Source: Lachnospiraceae bacterium (GTDB taxonomy: Bacteria; Bacillota; Clostridia; Lachnospirales; Lachnospiraceae). Taken from it: a stretch of DNA of 64,000 bases. The DNA is taken from contig FZRB01000018.1 of NCBI GenBank assembly GCA_900199595.1, positions 1-64,000 of the forward strand. Direction: 5' to 3'. The position numbers were made by a program, and so were the translations under genes. A model generated the notes under the pieces. That model worked only from the letters and a program-made list of their open reading frames with translations, made no database searches and was not told the DNA's origin. This document shows, piece after piece, positions 36,262 to 45,213 of this stretch (the first letter of the stretch is position 1; every line of letters starts with the position of its first letter).

Positions 36262-36289
36262 AAAAAGCCGCGCCAAAGCGCAGCTTTTA
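36262..36289 (-). terminator. Second terminator after nifJ
   Basis: On the minus strand AAAAGCTGCGC pairs with GCGCGGCTTTT (one wobble) around TTTG, ending in TTTTTT. It backs up the hairpin at 36298-36330. Confidence 0.8.
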
Positions 36290-36297
36290 AAACAAAA

Positions 36298-36330
36298 GAT
36301 GACACTTTGAACCTGGTTCAAAGTGTCATC
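36298..36330 (-). terminator. Terminator after nifJ, TGACA-core family
   Basis: GATGACACTTTGAACC pairs perfectly with GGTTCAAAGTGTCATC; on the minus strand it is followed by TTTTGTTTT. Same family as the hairpin at 33808-33851. Confidence 0.88.
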
Positions 36331-36351
36331 TTATTTATGTTAACTAATGAC

Positions 36352-39300
36352 TTACTCAGCCTTTGTTCCATCGTAGAGATCTACGAGACCCTGAAGGTGA
36401 GCGAATCTCTTCTTTGAGTTCTCCTCAGCCATTGCGAAGAGCTTGTCAGCCTTATCCTTGTTAACCTTCTGAAGAGCTGTGTAACGAGCCTCTCCTGCAA
36501 GGAATTCCTGATAAGGAACTGTAGCAGCCTTAGAATCAAGAATAAACTTCTTGTCAGCATCAGGATTGAATCTGAACAGATTCCAGTATCCAGCATCAAC
36601 TGCCTTCTTCTCCTCAGCCATAGCCTTGCTCATACCAACACGGATTCTGTGGTTGATACATGGAGCGTAAGCAATGATTAGTGATGGTCCATGATAGCTT
36701 TCAGCTTCCTTGATAGCCTTGAGTAACTGCATGTAGTTAGCACCCATAGATACCTGAGCAACATATACATAACCATAGCTCATTGCTATTCCGGCAAGAT
36801 CCTTCTGCTTGATCTCCTTACCACCTGCAGCGAACTGTGCAACAGCTCCTGTAGGAGTAGCCTTTGAAGACTGTCCACCTGTATTTGAGTAAACCTCTGT
36901 ATTGAATACGAAGATGTTTACATCCTCTCCTGAAGCGAGTACGTGGTCAACTCCACCGAATCCGATATCGTATGCCCAACCGTCACCACCGAAGATCCAC
37001 TGTGACTTCTTAGCAAGGAAATCCTTATCCTTAACAACTGCCTTAGCATCTGCGCTGTCTACCTTCTCAAGTGCAGCAACTAATTCATCAGCAGCTTCTG
37101 TATTTGTCATTGTATCATCATATGTCTCGAAGAATTTATCAGCAGCAGCCTTAACTTCTGCGTTAGTCTCAGCTACAGCCTTAACCTTAGCTGAAAGGCT
37201 CTCACGAAGTGTCTTCTGTGCAAGATACATACCAAATCCGAATTCAGCATTGTCTTCGAACAGTGAGTTATCCCAAGCTGGTCCCTTACCTGCCTTATTT
37301 ACTGTATAAGGTGTTGAAGGTGAAGAGTTACCCCAGATAGATGAACATCCTGTAGCATTTGAAATGTACATTCTGTCACCGAAGAGCTGAGTAATAAGCT
37401 TAGCATAAGGTGTCTCACCACAACCAGCACAAGCTCCTGAGAACTCAAGCAGTGGCTGTCTGAACTGTGATCCCTTAATTGTAGCGATACCAAACTTATT
37501 GATAACTTCTTCCTTATCAGGAACTGAAATAGCATAATCAAAGAGATTCTGCTGAGCCTTAAGAGCATCATCAAGTGGCTTCATCTCAATAGCCTTCTTA
37601 GCACAGACATTTGTACATGATCCACATCCAAGACAGTCCATAGTAGAAATTGCTACGTTGAACTTGTAACCAGGCATTCCTGTAAGATCCTTTGCAGCAA
37701 AGCCTTCTGGAGCTGCAGCAACTTCTTCCTCTGTAAGAGCAACTGTTCTGATAGCAGCATGAGGACATACATATGCACAAAGACCACACTCGATACACTC
37801 ATCCGGATTCCATACAGGAACTGATACGGAAACACCTCTCTTCTCGTAAGCTGCTGTACCTGAAGGTGTAGAACCATCCATGTATCTTGCAACTACAGAA
37901 ACAGGAATTGTATTTCCTTCCTGAGCTGAAACCTTGATCTGAACGTCGTTTACGAAATCCTGCTGTTCCTTAGTTCCCTTTGTAGCTGCAGGATAATCAA
38001 GACCTTCATCAACACAATTTGTCCAGTCTGCAGGAACATCTACCTTAACTACTGCATTAGCACCAAGGTCGATAGCCTTCCAGTTCATCTGAACGATGTC
38101 ATCACCCTTCATTCCATATGACTTCTTAGCAGCTGCCTTCATATGCTCGATAGCTTCTGCCTCAGGAATGATACCTGTAAGCTTGAAGAATGCTGACTGA
38201 AGGATAGTATTGATACGTGTAGGTCCCATACCTGACTCGATACCAAGCTTAACACCATCGATAGTGTAGAAGTTGATATTGTGGTCAGCGATATATTTCT
38301 TAACCTGTCCAGGAAGGTGCTTATCAAGTTCTTCTCCTGACCATGGGCAGTTAAGAAGGAATGTACCACCATCAACAAGCTCTTCAACCATCTTATACTT
38401 TCTTACGTATGCAGCATTGTGGCATGCAACGAAGTTAGCCTTGTGGATGAGGTATGTTGACTTAATTGGCTTATCACCAAATCTAAGGTGTGACATTGTA
38501 ATACCACCTGACTTCTTTGAATCATAATCAAAGTAAGCCTGAACATATTTATCTGTGTTATCACCAATGATCTTGATAGAGTTCTTGTTAGCACCAACAG
38601 TACCGTCAGCACCAAGACCCCAGAACTTACAGCAAACTGTTCCTTCAGGAGTTGTAACAAGAGCCTCACCTGAATCAAGTGAAAGATTTGTAACATCATC
38701 AATGATTGAAAGAGTGAACTCTTCCTTCTCTGTATTATTGAATGCAGCAACGATTTCTGAAGGAGTTGTATCCTTAGAACCAAGTCCGTAACGACCTCTT
38801 GTAATAGGAGTATCCTTGAACTCTGTTCCACGAACAGCTGCCATAACATCAAGTGCAAGTGGCTCAGCGATTGAACCTGGCTCCTTTGTTCTGTCAAGAA
38901 CGATGAGCTGCTTAGCTGTCTTAGGAATAGCTGCGATGAACTTATCATTTACGAATGGTCTGTAAAGACGTACCTTTACAACACCGACCTTCTCGCCCTT
39001 AGCTGTAAGGTAATCAATTGTCTCCTCAATAGTATCACATACAGAACCCATAGCGATGATAACCTTCTCAGCATCTGGTGCTCCATAGTAATTGAAGAGT
39101 TTATAATCTGTACCGAGCTTAGCATTGATCTTGTCCATGTACTTCTCAACGATAGCAGGCATATCATTGTAAGCAGGGTTGCATGATTCTCTTGTCTGGA
39201 AGAATACGTCAGGGTTCTGAGCAGATCCCTTCTCGCATGGATGATTAGGATTAAGAGCCTCAGCTCTGAACTTATCCAATGCATCATATGGGAATATATC

Positions 39301-39876
39301 CTCGAAGTCTTCATTTGACCAGCAGTCGATTTTCTGAATCTCGTGTGATGTACGGAAACCATCGAAGAAGTTAATGAATGGAAGTCTTCCCTCAAGTGCT
39401 GCCATATAAGCAACAGGTGTAAGGTCCATTACTTCCTGAACAGATGACTCACAGAGCATTGCACAACCTGTCTGACGACAAGCGTAAACGTCTGAATGAT
39501 CACCGAAGATATTGAGAGCGTGTGAAGCAACGCATCTAGCTGATACATTGAATACACCCGGAAGTCTCTCACCGGCAACCTTGTAAAGGTTAGGGATCAT
39601 AAGAAGAAGTCCCTGAGAAGCTGTGTAAGTAGATGTCATAGCACCTGCAACAAGTGAACCGTGTACTGTACCGGCTGCACCAGCCTCAGATTCCATCTCT
39701 AAGATTTTAACTGTGTTGCCGAAGATGTTCTTTCTTCCGGCAGTTGCCCATTCATCAGTATGCTCAGCCATTGGTGATGATGGTGTGATAGGATAGATAG
39801 CTGCACAATCAGTAAAGATATACGATGCATGAGCAGCAGCTTCATTACCATCCATGGTCTTTTTGAATCTTGCCAT
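36352..39876 (-). CDS. nifJ: Pyruvate:ferredoxin (flavodoxin) oxidoreductase
   Basis: This single-chain homodimeric enzyme decarboxylates pyruvate to acetyl-CoA and reduces ferredoxin, the central step of fermentation. In 1174 residues the domains run in order: pyruvate/TPP domain I (CAAIYPITPSSPMAE), domain II, gamma domain, two 4Fe-4S sites (CIECGLCAYVCP and CLGCGSCTNVCA, about residues 695-760) and the C-terminal TPP domain with the proximal cluster (GACAGCGETPYAKL, NATGCSSIWG). AGGAGG precedes the ATG. It is monocistronic with a 250-nt upstream region and two terminators, as expected of a very highly expressed gene. Confidence 0.97.
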   Translation of the reverse strand: MARFKKTMDGNEAAAHASYIFTDCAAIYPITPSSPMAEHTDEWATAGRKNIFGNTVKILEMESEAGAAGTVHGSLVAGAMTSTYTASQGLLLMIPNLYKVAGERLPGVFNVSARCVASHALNIFGDHSDVYACRQTGCAMLCESSVQEVMDLTPVAYMAALEGRLPFINFFDGFRTSHEIQKIDCWSNEDFEDIFPYDALDKFRAEALNPNHPCEKGSAQNPDVFFQTRESCNPAYNDMPAIVEKYMDKINAKLGTDYKLFNYYGAPDAEKVIIAMGSVCDTIEETIDYLTAKGEKVGVVKVRLYRPFVNDKFIAAIPKTAKQLIVLDRTKEPGSIAEPLALDVMAAVRGTEFKDTPITRGRYGLGSKDTTPSEIVAAFNNTEKEEFTLSIIDDVTNLSLDSGEALVTTPEGTVCCKFWGLGADGTVGANKNSIKIIGDNTDKYVQAYFDYDSKKSGGITMSHLRFGDKPIKSTYLIHKANFVACHNAAYVRKYKMVEELVDGGTFLLNCPWSGEELDKHLPGQVKKYIADHNINFYTIDGVKLGIESGMGPTRINTILQSAFFKLTGIIPEAEAIEHMKAAAKKSYGMKGDDIVQMNWKAIDLGANAVVKVDVPADWTNCVDEGLDYPAATKGTKEQQDFVNDVQIKVSAQEGNTIPVSVVARYMDGSTPSGTAAYEKRGVSVSVPVWNPDECIECGLCAYVCPHAAIRTVALTEEEVAAAPEGFAAKDLTGMPGYKFNVAISTMDCLGCGSCTNVCAKKAIEMKPLDDALKAQQNLFDYAISVPDKEEVINKFGIATIKGSQFRQPLLEFSGACAGCGETPYAKLITQLFGDRMYISNATGCSSIWGNSSPSTPYTVNKAGKGPAWDNSLFEDNAEFGFGMYLAQKTLRESLSAKVKAVAETNAEVKAAADKFFETYDDTMTNTEAADELVAALEKVDSADAKAVVKDKDFLAKKSQWIFGGDGWAYDIGFGGVDHVLASGEDVNIFVFNTEVYSNTGGQSSKATPTGAVAQFAAGGKEIKQKDLAGIAMSYGYVYVAQVSMGANYMQLLKAIKEAESYHGPSLIIAYAPCINHRIRVGMSKAMAEEKKAVDAGYWNLFRFNPDADKKFILDSKAATVPYQEFLAGEARYTALQKVNKDKADKLFAMAEENSKKRFAHLQGLVDLYDGTKAE

Positions 39877-39907
39877 TGTTGATTCCTCCTAGATTTATTT
39901 CTTTTTG

Positions 39908-39923
39908 GGTTCTGACCAGAACC
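39908..39923 (-). promoter_or_regulatory. 5'-UTR hairpin of nifJ
   Basis: GGTTCTG and CAGAACC pair with a 2-nt loop 30 nt before the start codon; a second small hairpin (GCGCC/GGCG around T5) lies just upstream at 39930-39944. Both could protect the long mRNA or bind a regulator. Confidence 0.4.
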
Positions 39924-40004
39924 TCGGACACGCCAAAAAGGCGCATAAAGCTAGCTACCATAATAACACAAAACAACTAGATTGTGAACAAATAATGGCA
40001 TCTT

Positions 40005-40034
40005 TTGATTAAATCTTTGTACAATATATATAAT
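40005..40034 (+). promoter_or_regulatory. Candidate promoter of pyrC
   Basis: TTGATT, 18 nt, TATAAT, followed 16 nt later by a dyad that could be an operator. Confidence 0.55.
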
Positions 40035-40049
40035 AAAAATTAGTTGTAT

Positions 40050-40066
40050 TTAACCCCCTGGGTTAA
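40050..40066 (+). promoter_or_regulatory. Dyad TTAACCC-CCT-GGGTTAA, candidate operator of pyrC
   Basis: A perfect 7-bp inverted repeat with 3-nt spacer lies just downstream of the -10 box at 40029, where a repressor would block elongation or where an RNA hairpin would form. I recognise no PyrR antiterminator motif. Confidence 0.45.
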
Positions 40067-40128
40067 CTATAATTATAATTATCAAAATAATAAAACCGAT
40101 TATTAATTATATGAAAGGAAAAACTACC

Positions 40129-41424
40129 ATGATATATATAAAAAGCGGACGAATAGTTGACAGTGTTTCAGGATATGACGGTCCCGGTGATGTTGCCATA
40201 AAGGGAAATACTATTATCGGTGCCGGACCTGAGCTTGATATAGAGCTTATCAAGGCACGATTTGATATATCCGACTCGGAGATACAGATAATTGATGCAT
40301 CCGGTCTGGTTGTTGCCCCCGGACTGGTAGATACCCATGTACATTTCAGGGATCCGGGCTTTACTTATAAGGAGGATATCGAAACAGGTGCAAATGCAGC
40401 TGCAAAAGGTGGCTTTACCACTGTAGTATGTATGGCCAACACAAAACCAGCAGTTGATAATCTTAAAACACTTGAATATATCCAGGCTAAAGCTGAAGCT
40501 GCTCCTGTCCATGTTCTGCAGACCTCTACGGTTACAGTAGGAATGCAGGGAAAAGAGCTGGTAGAAATGGAACAGATGGCTGATGCAGGAGCGGCAGGTT
40601 TCACAGATGATGGTCTGCCTCTGATGGATGAAAAAATACTTTTAAAGGCACTCGAAATTGCTCAGGATCTGGATCTTCCGGTCAGTCTTCACGAAGAGGA
40701 TCCTTTGTTTATTTCCCAGGCTGGAGTAAATATGGGTAAAATATCAGAACAGCTGGGGCTTGGCGGAGCTGCCGCTGCCGCAGAGGATATAATGGTTGCC
40801 CGTGATACAGCCATAGCACTTCATACCGGAGCCACTCTCTGTATACAGCATATCAGTTCAAAAAACAGTGTTGAATATGTAAGAGCTGCTAAAAAGCTGG
40901 GTGGGGATATTCACGCCGAAGCAACGCCTCATCATTTTACTCTGACTGAGGAAGCTGTTCTAAAATATGGAACGAATGCCCGAATGAATCCCCCTCTCAG
41001 AACCGAGGAAGACAGACTTGCCATTATCGAAGGAATAAAAGACGGAACCATTGACATGATAGTAACTGATCATGCCCCTCATTCCAAAGAAGAAAAAGAG
41101 AAACCATTCAGTGATGCTCCCAGCGGAATTATCGGTCTTGAAACCTCTCTGGGACTGGGAATCCTGTCACTGGTAAAGCCCGGACACATAACTCTTCTGA
41201 AGCTGATGGAACTGATGAGTAAAAATCCGGCTGAGTTATACCGTATGATTCCCGGAAGCATTACAGAGGGTGCAGTCGCAGATATAGTTATTTTCGGAGA
41301 AGATGAAGAATGGATTGCCGACAGCTTTGCATCGAAAGCAGATAACAGTCCATTTAAAGGCTGGACGCTGCCGGGAAAAATCCACTATACAATATGCAGC
41401 GGAAATATCGTTTATAGATCATAG
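40129..41424 (+). CDS. pyrC: Dihydroorotase
   Basis: PyrC cyclises N-carbamoyl-aspartate to dihydroorotate in pyrimidine synthesis. The metal-binding DTHVHFRDPG is followed by the KEDIETG lysine region, SLHEE, HISSKNSV with a metal histidine, ATPHHF, and VTDHAPHS with the catalytic aspartate. It belongs to the longer type I class. The start is the ATG at 40129, 9 nt after AAAGGA; an upstream in-frame ATG lies on top of that site. It stands alone without other pyr genes and ends in a terminator. Confidence 0.95.
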   Translation: MIYIKSGRIVDSVSGYDGPGDVAIKGNTIIGAGPELDIELIKARFDISDSEIQIIDASGLVVAPGLVDTHVHFRDPGFTYKEDIETGANAAAKGGFTTVVCMANTKPAVDNLKTLEYIQAKAEAAPVHVLQTSTVTVGMQGKELVEMEQMADAGAAGFTDDGLPLMDEKILLKALEIAQDLDLPVSLHEEDPLFISQAGVNMGKISEQLGLGGAAAAAEDIMVARDTAIALHTGATLCIQHISSKNSVEYVRAAKKLGGDIHAEATPHHFTLTEEAVLKYGTNARMNPPLRTEEDRLAIIEGIKDGTIDMIVTDHAPHSKEEKEKPFSDAPSGIIGLETSLGLGILSLVKPGHITLLKLMELMSKNPAELYRMIPGSITEGAVADIVIFGEDEEWIADSFASKADNSPFKGWTLPGKIHYTICSGNIVYRS

Positions 41425-41442
41425 AATTAAAAAAGATGACAG

Positions 41443-41489
41443 AAAAAACATGACAGAATTGGCACTGGTTCAATTCTGTCATGTTTTTT
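41443..41489. terminator. Bidirectional terminator, TGACA-core family
   Basis: AAAAAACATGACAGAATTG pairs with CAATTCTGTCATGTTTTTT around a loop GCACTGGTT identical to that at 25708-25755. Just before it a partial GATGACAGAAAA copy (41434-41446) repeats the arm. It serves the converging pyrC and GH3 genes. Confidence 0.9.
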
Positions 41490-41493
41490 ATAC

Positions 41494-43821
41494 TTATAAC
41501 ATTTTTTTCAGTTCTGAAAGGATGGCGGCTATGGTTTCATTTGTCATTCCGCCAAATGGTCTCAGGGACCTGATCGGCATATATTTAAGCATAGCCTTCG
41601 TCATTTCATCCATTTCACCGGCACTTAAATCTGAAAACTGAGTTGATGCATTTGCAAATGCTTTCTCTGTGTATTCCCTTGTTTTATCATAACTCATGAG
41701 TTCTCCAAGCTGAACATCCTGATCAATAACCGGTGGTATCTGGAAGCTTCCCGTAAGACTTATCTCCTGCTCCAATGGAATATCTCTTGATGATTTTCCT
41801 ATCTCGATAACATAGCTTCCATTTTCAGCATGCCAGTCTCCTAATTCAACTGAGTACCATGCAAAGCTTCTTTTATCCAGAACAAATGTAACTGTTTTGG
41901 TTTCACCCGGTTCCAGCTCTATTTTCTCAAAACCCTTAAGTTCATGAACCGGTCTGTTGATAGCACCTGTCATATCTCTGATATACAGCTGAACTATCTC
42001 CTTACCCTTTACAGAACCAGTATTAGTCACATCAACTGTAATTTCAGTTTCTTTATTAATATCTATTACTTCAGGACACTTAAGATTACTGTATTCAAAT
42101 TCTGTATATGAAAGTCCGTGTCCAAACGGGAACAGAACCTCCATCTTCTTGGTATCATAGTATCTGTAACCTACGAAAACACCTTCTCCGTATACAACCT
42201 TATGTCTTGCCACAGGGAAGTTAAGGAAGCTCGGATTATCCTCTAGTTTAATCGGGAATGACTCAGCCAGTTTGCCGGATGGATTAACCTTTCCGTAGAG
42301 CACATTCATTACAGCCTCTCCTACGCCTTCTCCTCCGAGATATGCTTCAACTATTCCGGCAGCATAATCAACCCATGGCATCTCAACCGGAGAACCATTA
42401 TGAAGAACTATAATAACCGGTTTCCCGAGGTCAAGAAGCTTTTCTATAAGTTCATTCTGACAATCAGGAAGTCTCATGTGATCTCTGTCATAGCCTTCGG
42501 ATTCAAAAGAATCAGGCAGGCCCGCAAATACAACTATTTTGTCAGAATTCTCTGCAAGTTCTATTGCTTCAGTAAATTTATTCTCATCACTTACATCAGC
42601 ATCTGATGGGAAGCCTTCTGAATATTTAATCCAGCCCTCTGAATCATCATCAACATAATTATCCATAACTGATAATGCGGAAACAATGTTGTGAGCATTA
42701 ATATGACTGCTTCCACCTCCCTGAAATCTGGGGTTTTCAGCAAAGCCTCCTATGATAGCAACCTTTTCATCCGATGTGAGCGGAAGAACACTCTTTTCCT
42801 TAATGTTATCTCCTACAAGTTCGCCGTCATCAGTTATATCGGTAACGCCCTCAACTATAACATCATTTCTGAGAAGTACTATACTTTCCTCTTCAAAACG
42901 GACAGCCTTTTCATGATCTGCATCTCTGTCAAATACCTCATCCTGTCTATGCTCTACGAACTTTTCAACCCATTTGAGTATATTTTCCACAGCAGTATCA
43001 AGCGCCTGTTCAGACAGTTCTCCGTTTTCTACTGCTTTAATAATCCATGCATCATTAATTCCGTAGCATCCGGGCATTTCAAGATCCAAACCTGCATCAA
43101 TACCCTTTATGCGGTCTGAAACAGCTCCCCAGTCAGACATGACCAGTCCCTCATAGCCCCATTCATTTCTAAGGACATCTGTAAGAAGCCATTTATTCTC
43201 ACTGGCATACACTCCGTTTATACGATTATAGGATGCCATAATCGTCCATGGCTGAGCTTTCTTTACAGCCTTTTCAAATCCTGCAAGATATATTTCTCTC
43301 AGGGTTCTTTCATCTACGATATCATCTGAATACATTCTTTCAGTTTCCTGAGAATTTGCTGCAAAATGTTTAAGAGAGGTGCCCACATTCTGAGATTGAA
43401 CACCATTTATATATGAAGCAGACATTTCTCCTGTAAGATAAGGATCTTCCGATACATATTCAAAATTACGTCCGCACAAAGGTGAACGCTTTATATTTAT
43501 TGCAGGGCCGAGAACCGTTGAAACATTTTCAGCCTGACACTGTTTTCCAAGCATTACACCCATATCAAACATAAGCTTCTTATCAAAGGAAGACGCCGTA
43601 GCACACGCAGTCGGAAAACAGACAGCATCGATAGAATCATAAATACCTGCCTGATCATCCGGATCATTATCCTGCTTTCTGAGTCCGTGAGGACCATCAC
43701 ACATAAAAATAGCAGGAACGCCAAGCTCGGCAAACTCCTCAGTGGTCCACATATCATGACCTGAAACAAGGGATGCCTTCTGCTCAAGTGTCATCCTGCT
43801 AATTATACCCCTAATATCCAT
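41494..43821 (-). CDS. Glycoside hydrolase family 3 beta-glucosidase-type enzyme
   Basis: The 775-residue enzyme has the GH3 layout: N-terminal barrel with HFAANSQETERM and the nucleophile aspartate in GLVMSDWGAV, an alpha/beta sandwich domain with the region GLPDSFESEGYDR, and a C-terminal fibronectin-III-like domain (about 600-690, VTNTGSVKGKEIVQLYI). No signal peptide is present, so it acts in the cytoplasm on imported di- or oligosaccharides. Beta-glucosidase is the commonest activity; beta-xylosidase is possible. AGGAGG precedes the ATG; it follows the secreted SGNH gene by 13 nt. Confidence 0.92.
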   Translation of the reverse strand: MDIRGIISRMTLEQKASLVSGHDMWTTEEFAELGVPAIFMCDGPHGLRKQDNDPDDQAGIYDSIDAVCFPTACATASSFDKKLMFDMGVMLGKQCQAENVSTVLGPAINIKRSPLCGRNFEYVSEDPYLTGEMSASYINGVQSQNVGTSLKHFAANSQETERMYSDDIVDERTLREIYLAGFEKAVKKAQPWTIMASYNRINGVYASENKWLLTDVLRNEWGYEGLVMSDWGAVSDRIKGIDAGLDLEMPGCYGINDAWIIKAVENGELSEQALDTAVENILKWVEKFVEHRQDEVFDRDADHEKAVRFEEESIVLLRNDVIVEGVTDITDDGELVGDNIKEKSVLPLTSDEKVAIIGGFAENPRFQGGGSSHINAHNIVSALSVMDNYVDDDSEGWIKYSEGFPSDADVSDENKFTEAIELAENSDKIVVFAGLPDSFESEGYDRDHMRLPDCQNELIEKLLDLGKPVIIVLHNGSPVEMPWVDYAAGIVEAYLGGEGVGEAVMNVLYGKVNPSGKLAESFPIKLEDNPSFLNFPVARHKVVYGEGVFVGYRYYDTKKMEVLFPFGHGLSYTEFEYSNLKCPEVIDINKETEITVDVTNTGSVKGKEIVQLYIRDMTGAINRPVHELKGFEKIELEPGETKTVTFVLDKRSFAWYSVELGDWHAENGSYVIEIGKSSRDIPLEQEISLTGSFQIPPVIDQDVQLGELMSYDKTREYTEKAFANASTQFSDLSAGEMDEMTKAMLKYMPIRSLRPFGGMTNETIAAILSELKKML

Positions 43822-43834
43822 TATATAATCCTCC

Positions 43835-45202
43835 TCACTTTTTCTTTTTTGTCTTTTCTACATATATGCTTCTTGTCGTGCTTTCCCCGGTACACAGAAG
43901 CTCGTCATTAATTACCTTATAAGCTCTGACCTTGTAGATATATTTTCTGCCCTTTATCATATCCTTATCTACAAAGTAATTATCTCTGTCACAGTAAACT
44001 CTTTTGAAATGATTAGTGTTATATATACTTCTGTACACCTCAAAAACATCATCATTTCCGGAATAATTCCACCTTATTATATTGTTTCTGTAATTATCAC
44101 CCTTCCCTGATTTTTCAGATCTTACACTGATATCAAAAAACTCCCTGTCCTTTACTTCAACAGTAGTATTGATATACAGACCGCTATCTGACTCAGCTCT
44201 CACATAGGTGATTCCCGTGTTGTTGGCCTTTATCTCTCCCGTGGCTTCATCAACCTCTGCTATGTCCGGATCAAGGGATACGTATCTTATAACGTCTTTT
44301 CCATAATACTTGTCCATATAGAGACTGTTTTTTTCTGATACAGTAATCCCTGCCTCCACCTTACCTGTTCCGCCGGGAGCCATATACATATAGCTTTTAT
44401 CAATTGACATCCTGACATCTGCAAGCTGCTGGAGCTTTACAGCATTTTCTTCTTTTATTCCGATCTTTTTTTCATCAGTATCAAAATACTCTGTTCCTAT
44501 AACAGACTTTCCGAAAATAGTCTCATATATGGTACAGGCTGACAGATAGCTGCCTGCATACTTCGGATGCTTATCATCACTTTTATAAAGCTTTATATCA
44601 GGATATTCTTCAGCACACCTCAGAAAATTCTGTCCCACCGGAGCAACCTTGACACCGAACTCATTTCCCAGTCTGTAATAAACATCCGAAACCGCTTTAG
44701 TCGTCTCTTCTCTGGTAAGTGAACGCTTCTTGCCACGTTCCTTGTATTCCATACCGTCCTTCATGGACCAGGTCATATAAAGAATCGGTTCCGCTCCGCT
44801 TTTCCTTACCATTTTTATGATTTTTGATACAGCCTTATAAGAGTTCTTATTATATGATTTGACAAATTCTTCAGAATGTCCCTGAATAACAACATAGTCC
44901 CAGTCCTTTTTCAGGAGCTTTCTCAGCTTCTTTCCGGCCTTTGTTTTACTGCTGGAATATTTTCTCAGCTTGTAACCTCCATAAGCAAGCTTTTTTGTCT
45001 TGACCTTGTAGCCATTTGCCTTAGATATTCCCTTAAATATCTTATGGAGATTATTTCTCTCAGTAAAACTGTTTCCCACGAAAAGGATCTTAATTGTAGG
45101 ACCATCCTTGGTTCCTTCAGCATATGCAGTTAGATATTCTGATGATACTATGGAAAATGTAATCATCAGAATCAATATGACAGCTGTAAGCCTTCTTCTC
45201 AT
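43835..45202 (-). CDS. Secreted SGNH-hydrolase-like protein with Ig-like and C-terminal domain
   Basis: The protein has a signal peptide (about 1-28), then a DUF4886/SGNH-type hydrolase domain: the nucleophile serine is S45 in VGNSFTE, VIQGHSE is block III-like, and DDKHPKYAGSYL gives the aspartate/histidine pair. A bacterial Ig-like segment (about 285-355, ending in NNTGITYVRAES) and a small C-terminal beta domain follow. It is exported and may deacetylate or bind polysaccharide. It sits between an EAL c-di-GMP gene and a GH3 gene with gaps of 11 and 13 nt, suggesting one transcript for glycan use. Substrate unknown. Confidence 0.82.
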   Translation of the reverse strand: MRRRLTAVILILMITFSIVSSEYLTAYAEGTKDGPTIKILFVGNSFTERNNLHKIFKGISKANGYKVKTKKLAYGGYKLRKYSSSKTKAGKKLRKLLKKDWDYVVIQGHSEEFVKSYNKNSYKAVSKIIKMVRKSGAEPILYMTWSMKDGMEYKERGKKRSLTREETTKAVSDVYYRLGNEFGVKVAPVGQNFLRCAEEYPDIKLYKSDDKHPKYAGSYLSACTIYETIFGKSVIGTEYFDTDEKKIGIKEENAVKLQQLADVRMSIDKSYMYMAPGGTGKVEAGITVSEKNSLYMDKYYGKDVIRYVSLDPDIAEVDEATGEIKANNTGITYVRAESDSGLYINTTVEVKDREFFDISVRSEKSGKGDNYRNNIIRWNYSGNDDVFEVYRSIYNTNHFKRVYCDRDNYFVDKDMIKGRKYIYKVRAYKVINDELLCTGESTTRSIYVEKTKKKK

Positions 45203-45213
45203 TTGTTCTCTCT

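Noticed and set aside
36352-39876. Many long open frames on the opposite strand and other frames of nifJ and dnaE
   Set aside because: They are shadows of strongly biased codon use in the large genes; they lack ribosome sites and recognisable domains.
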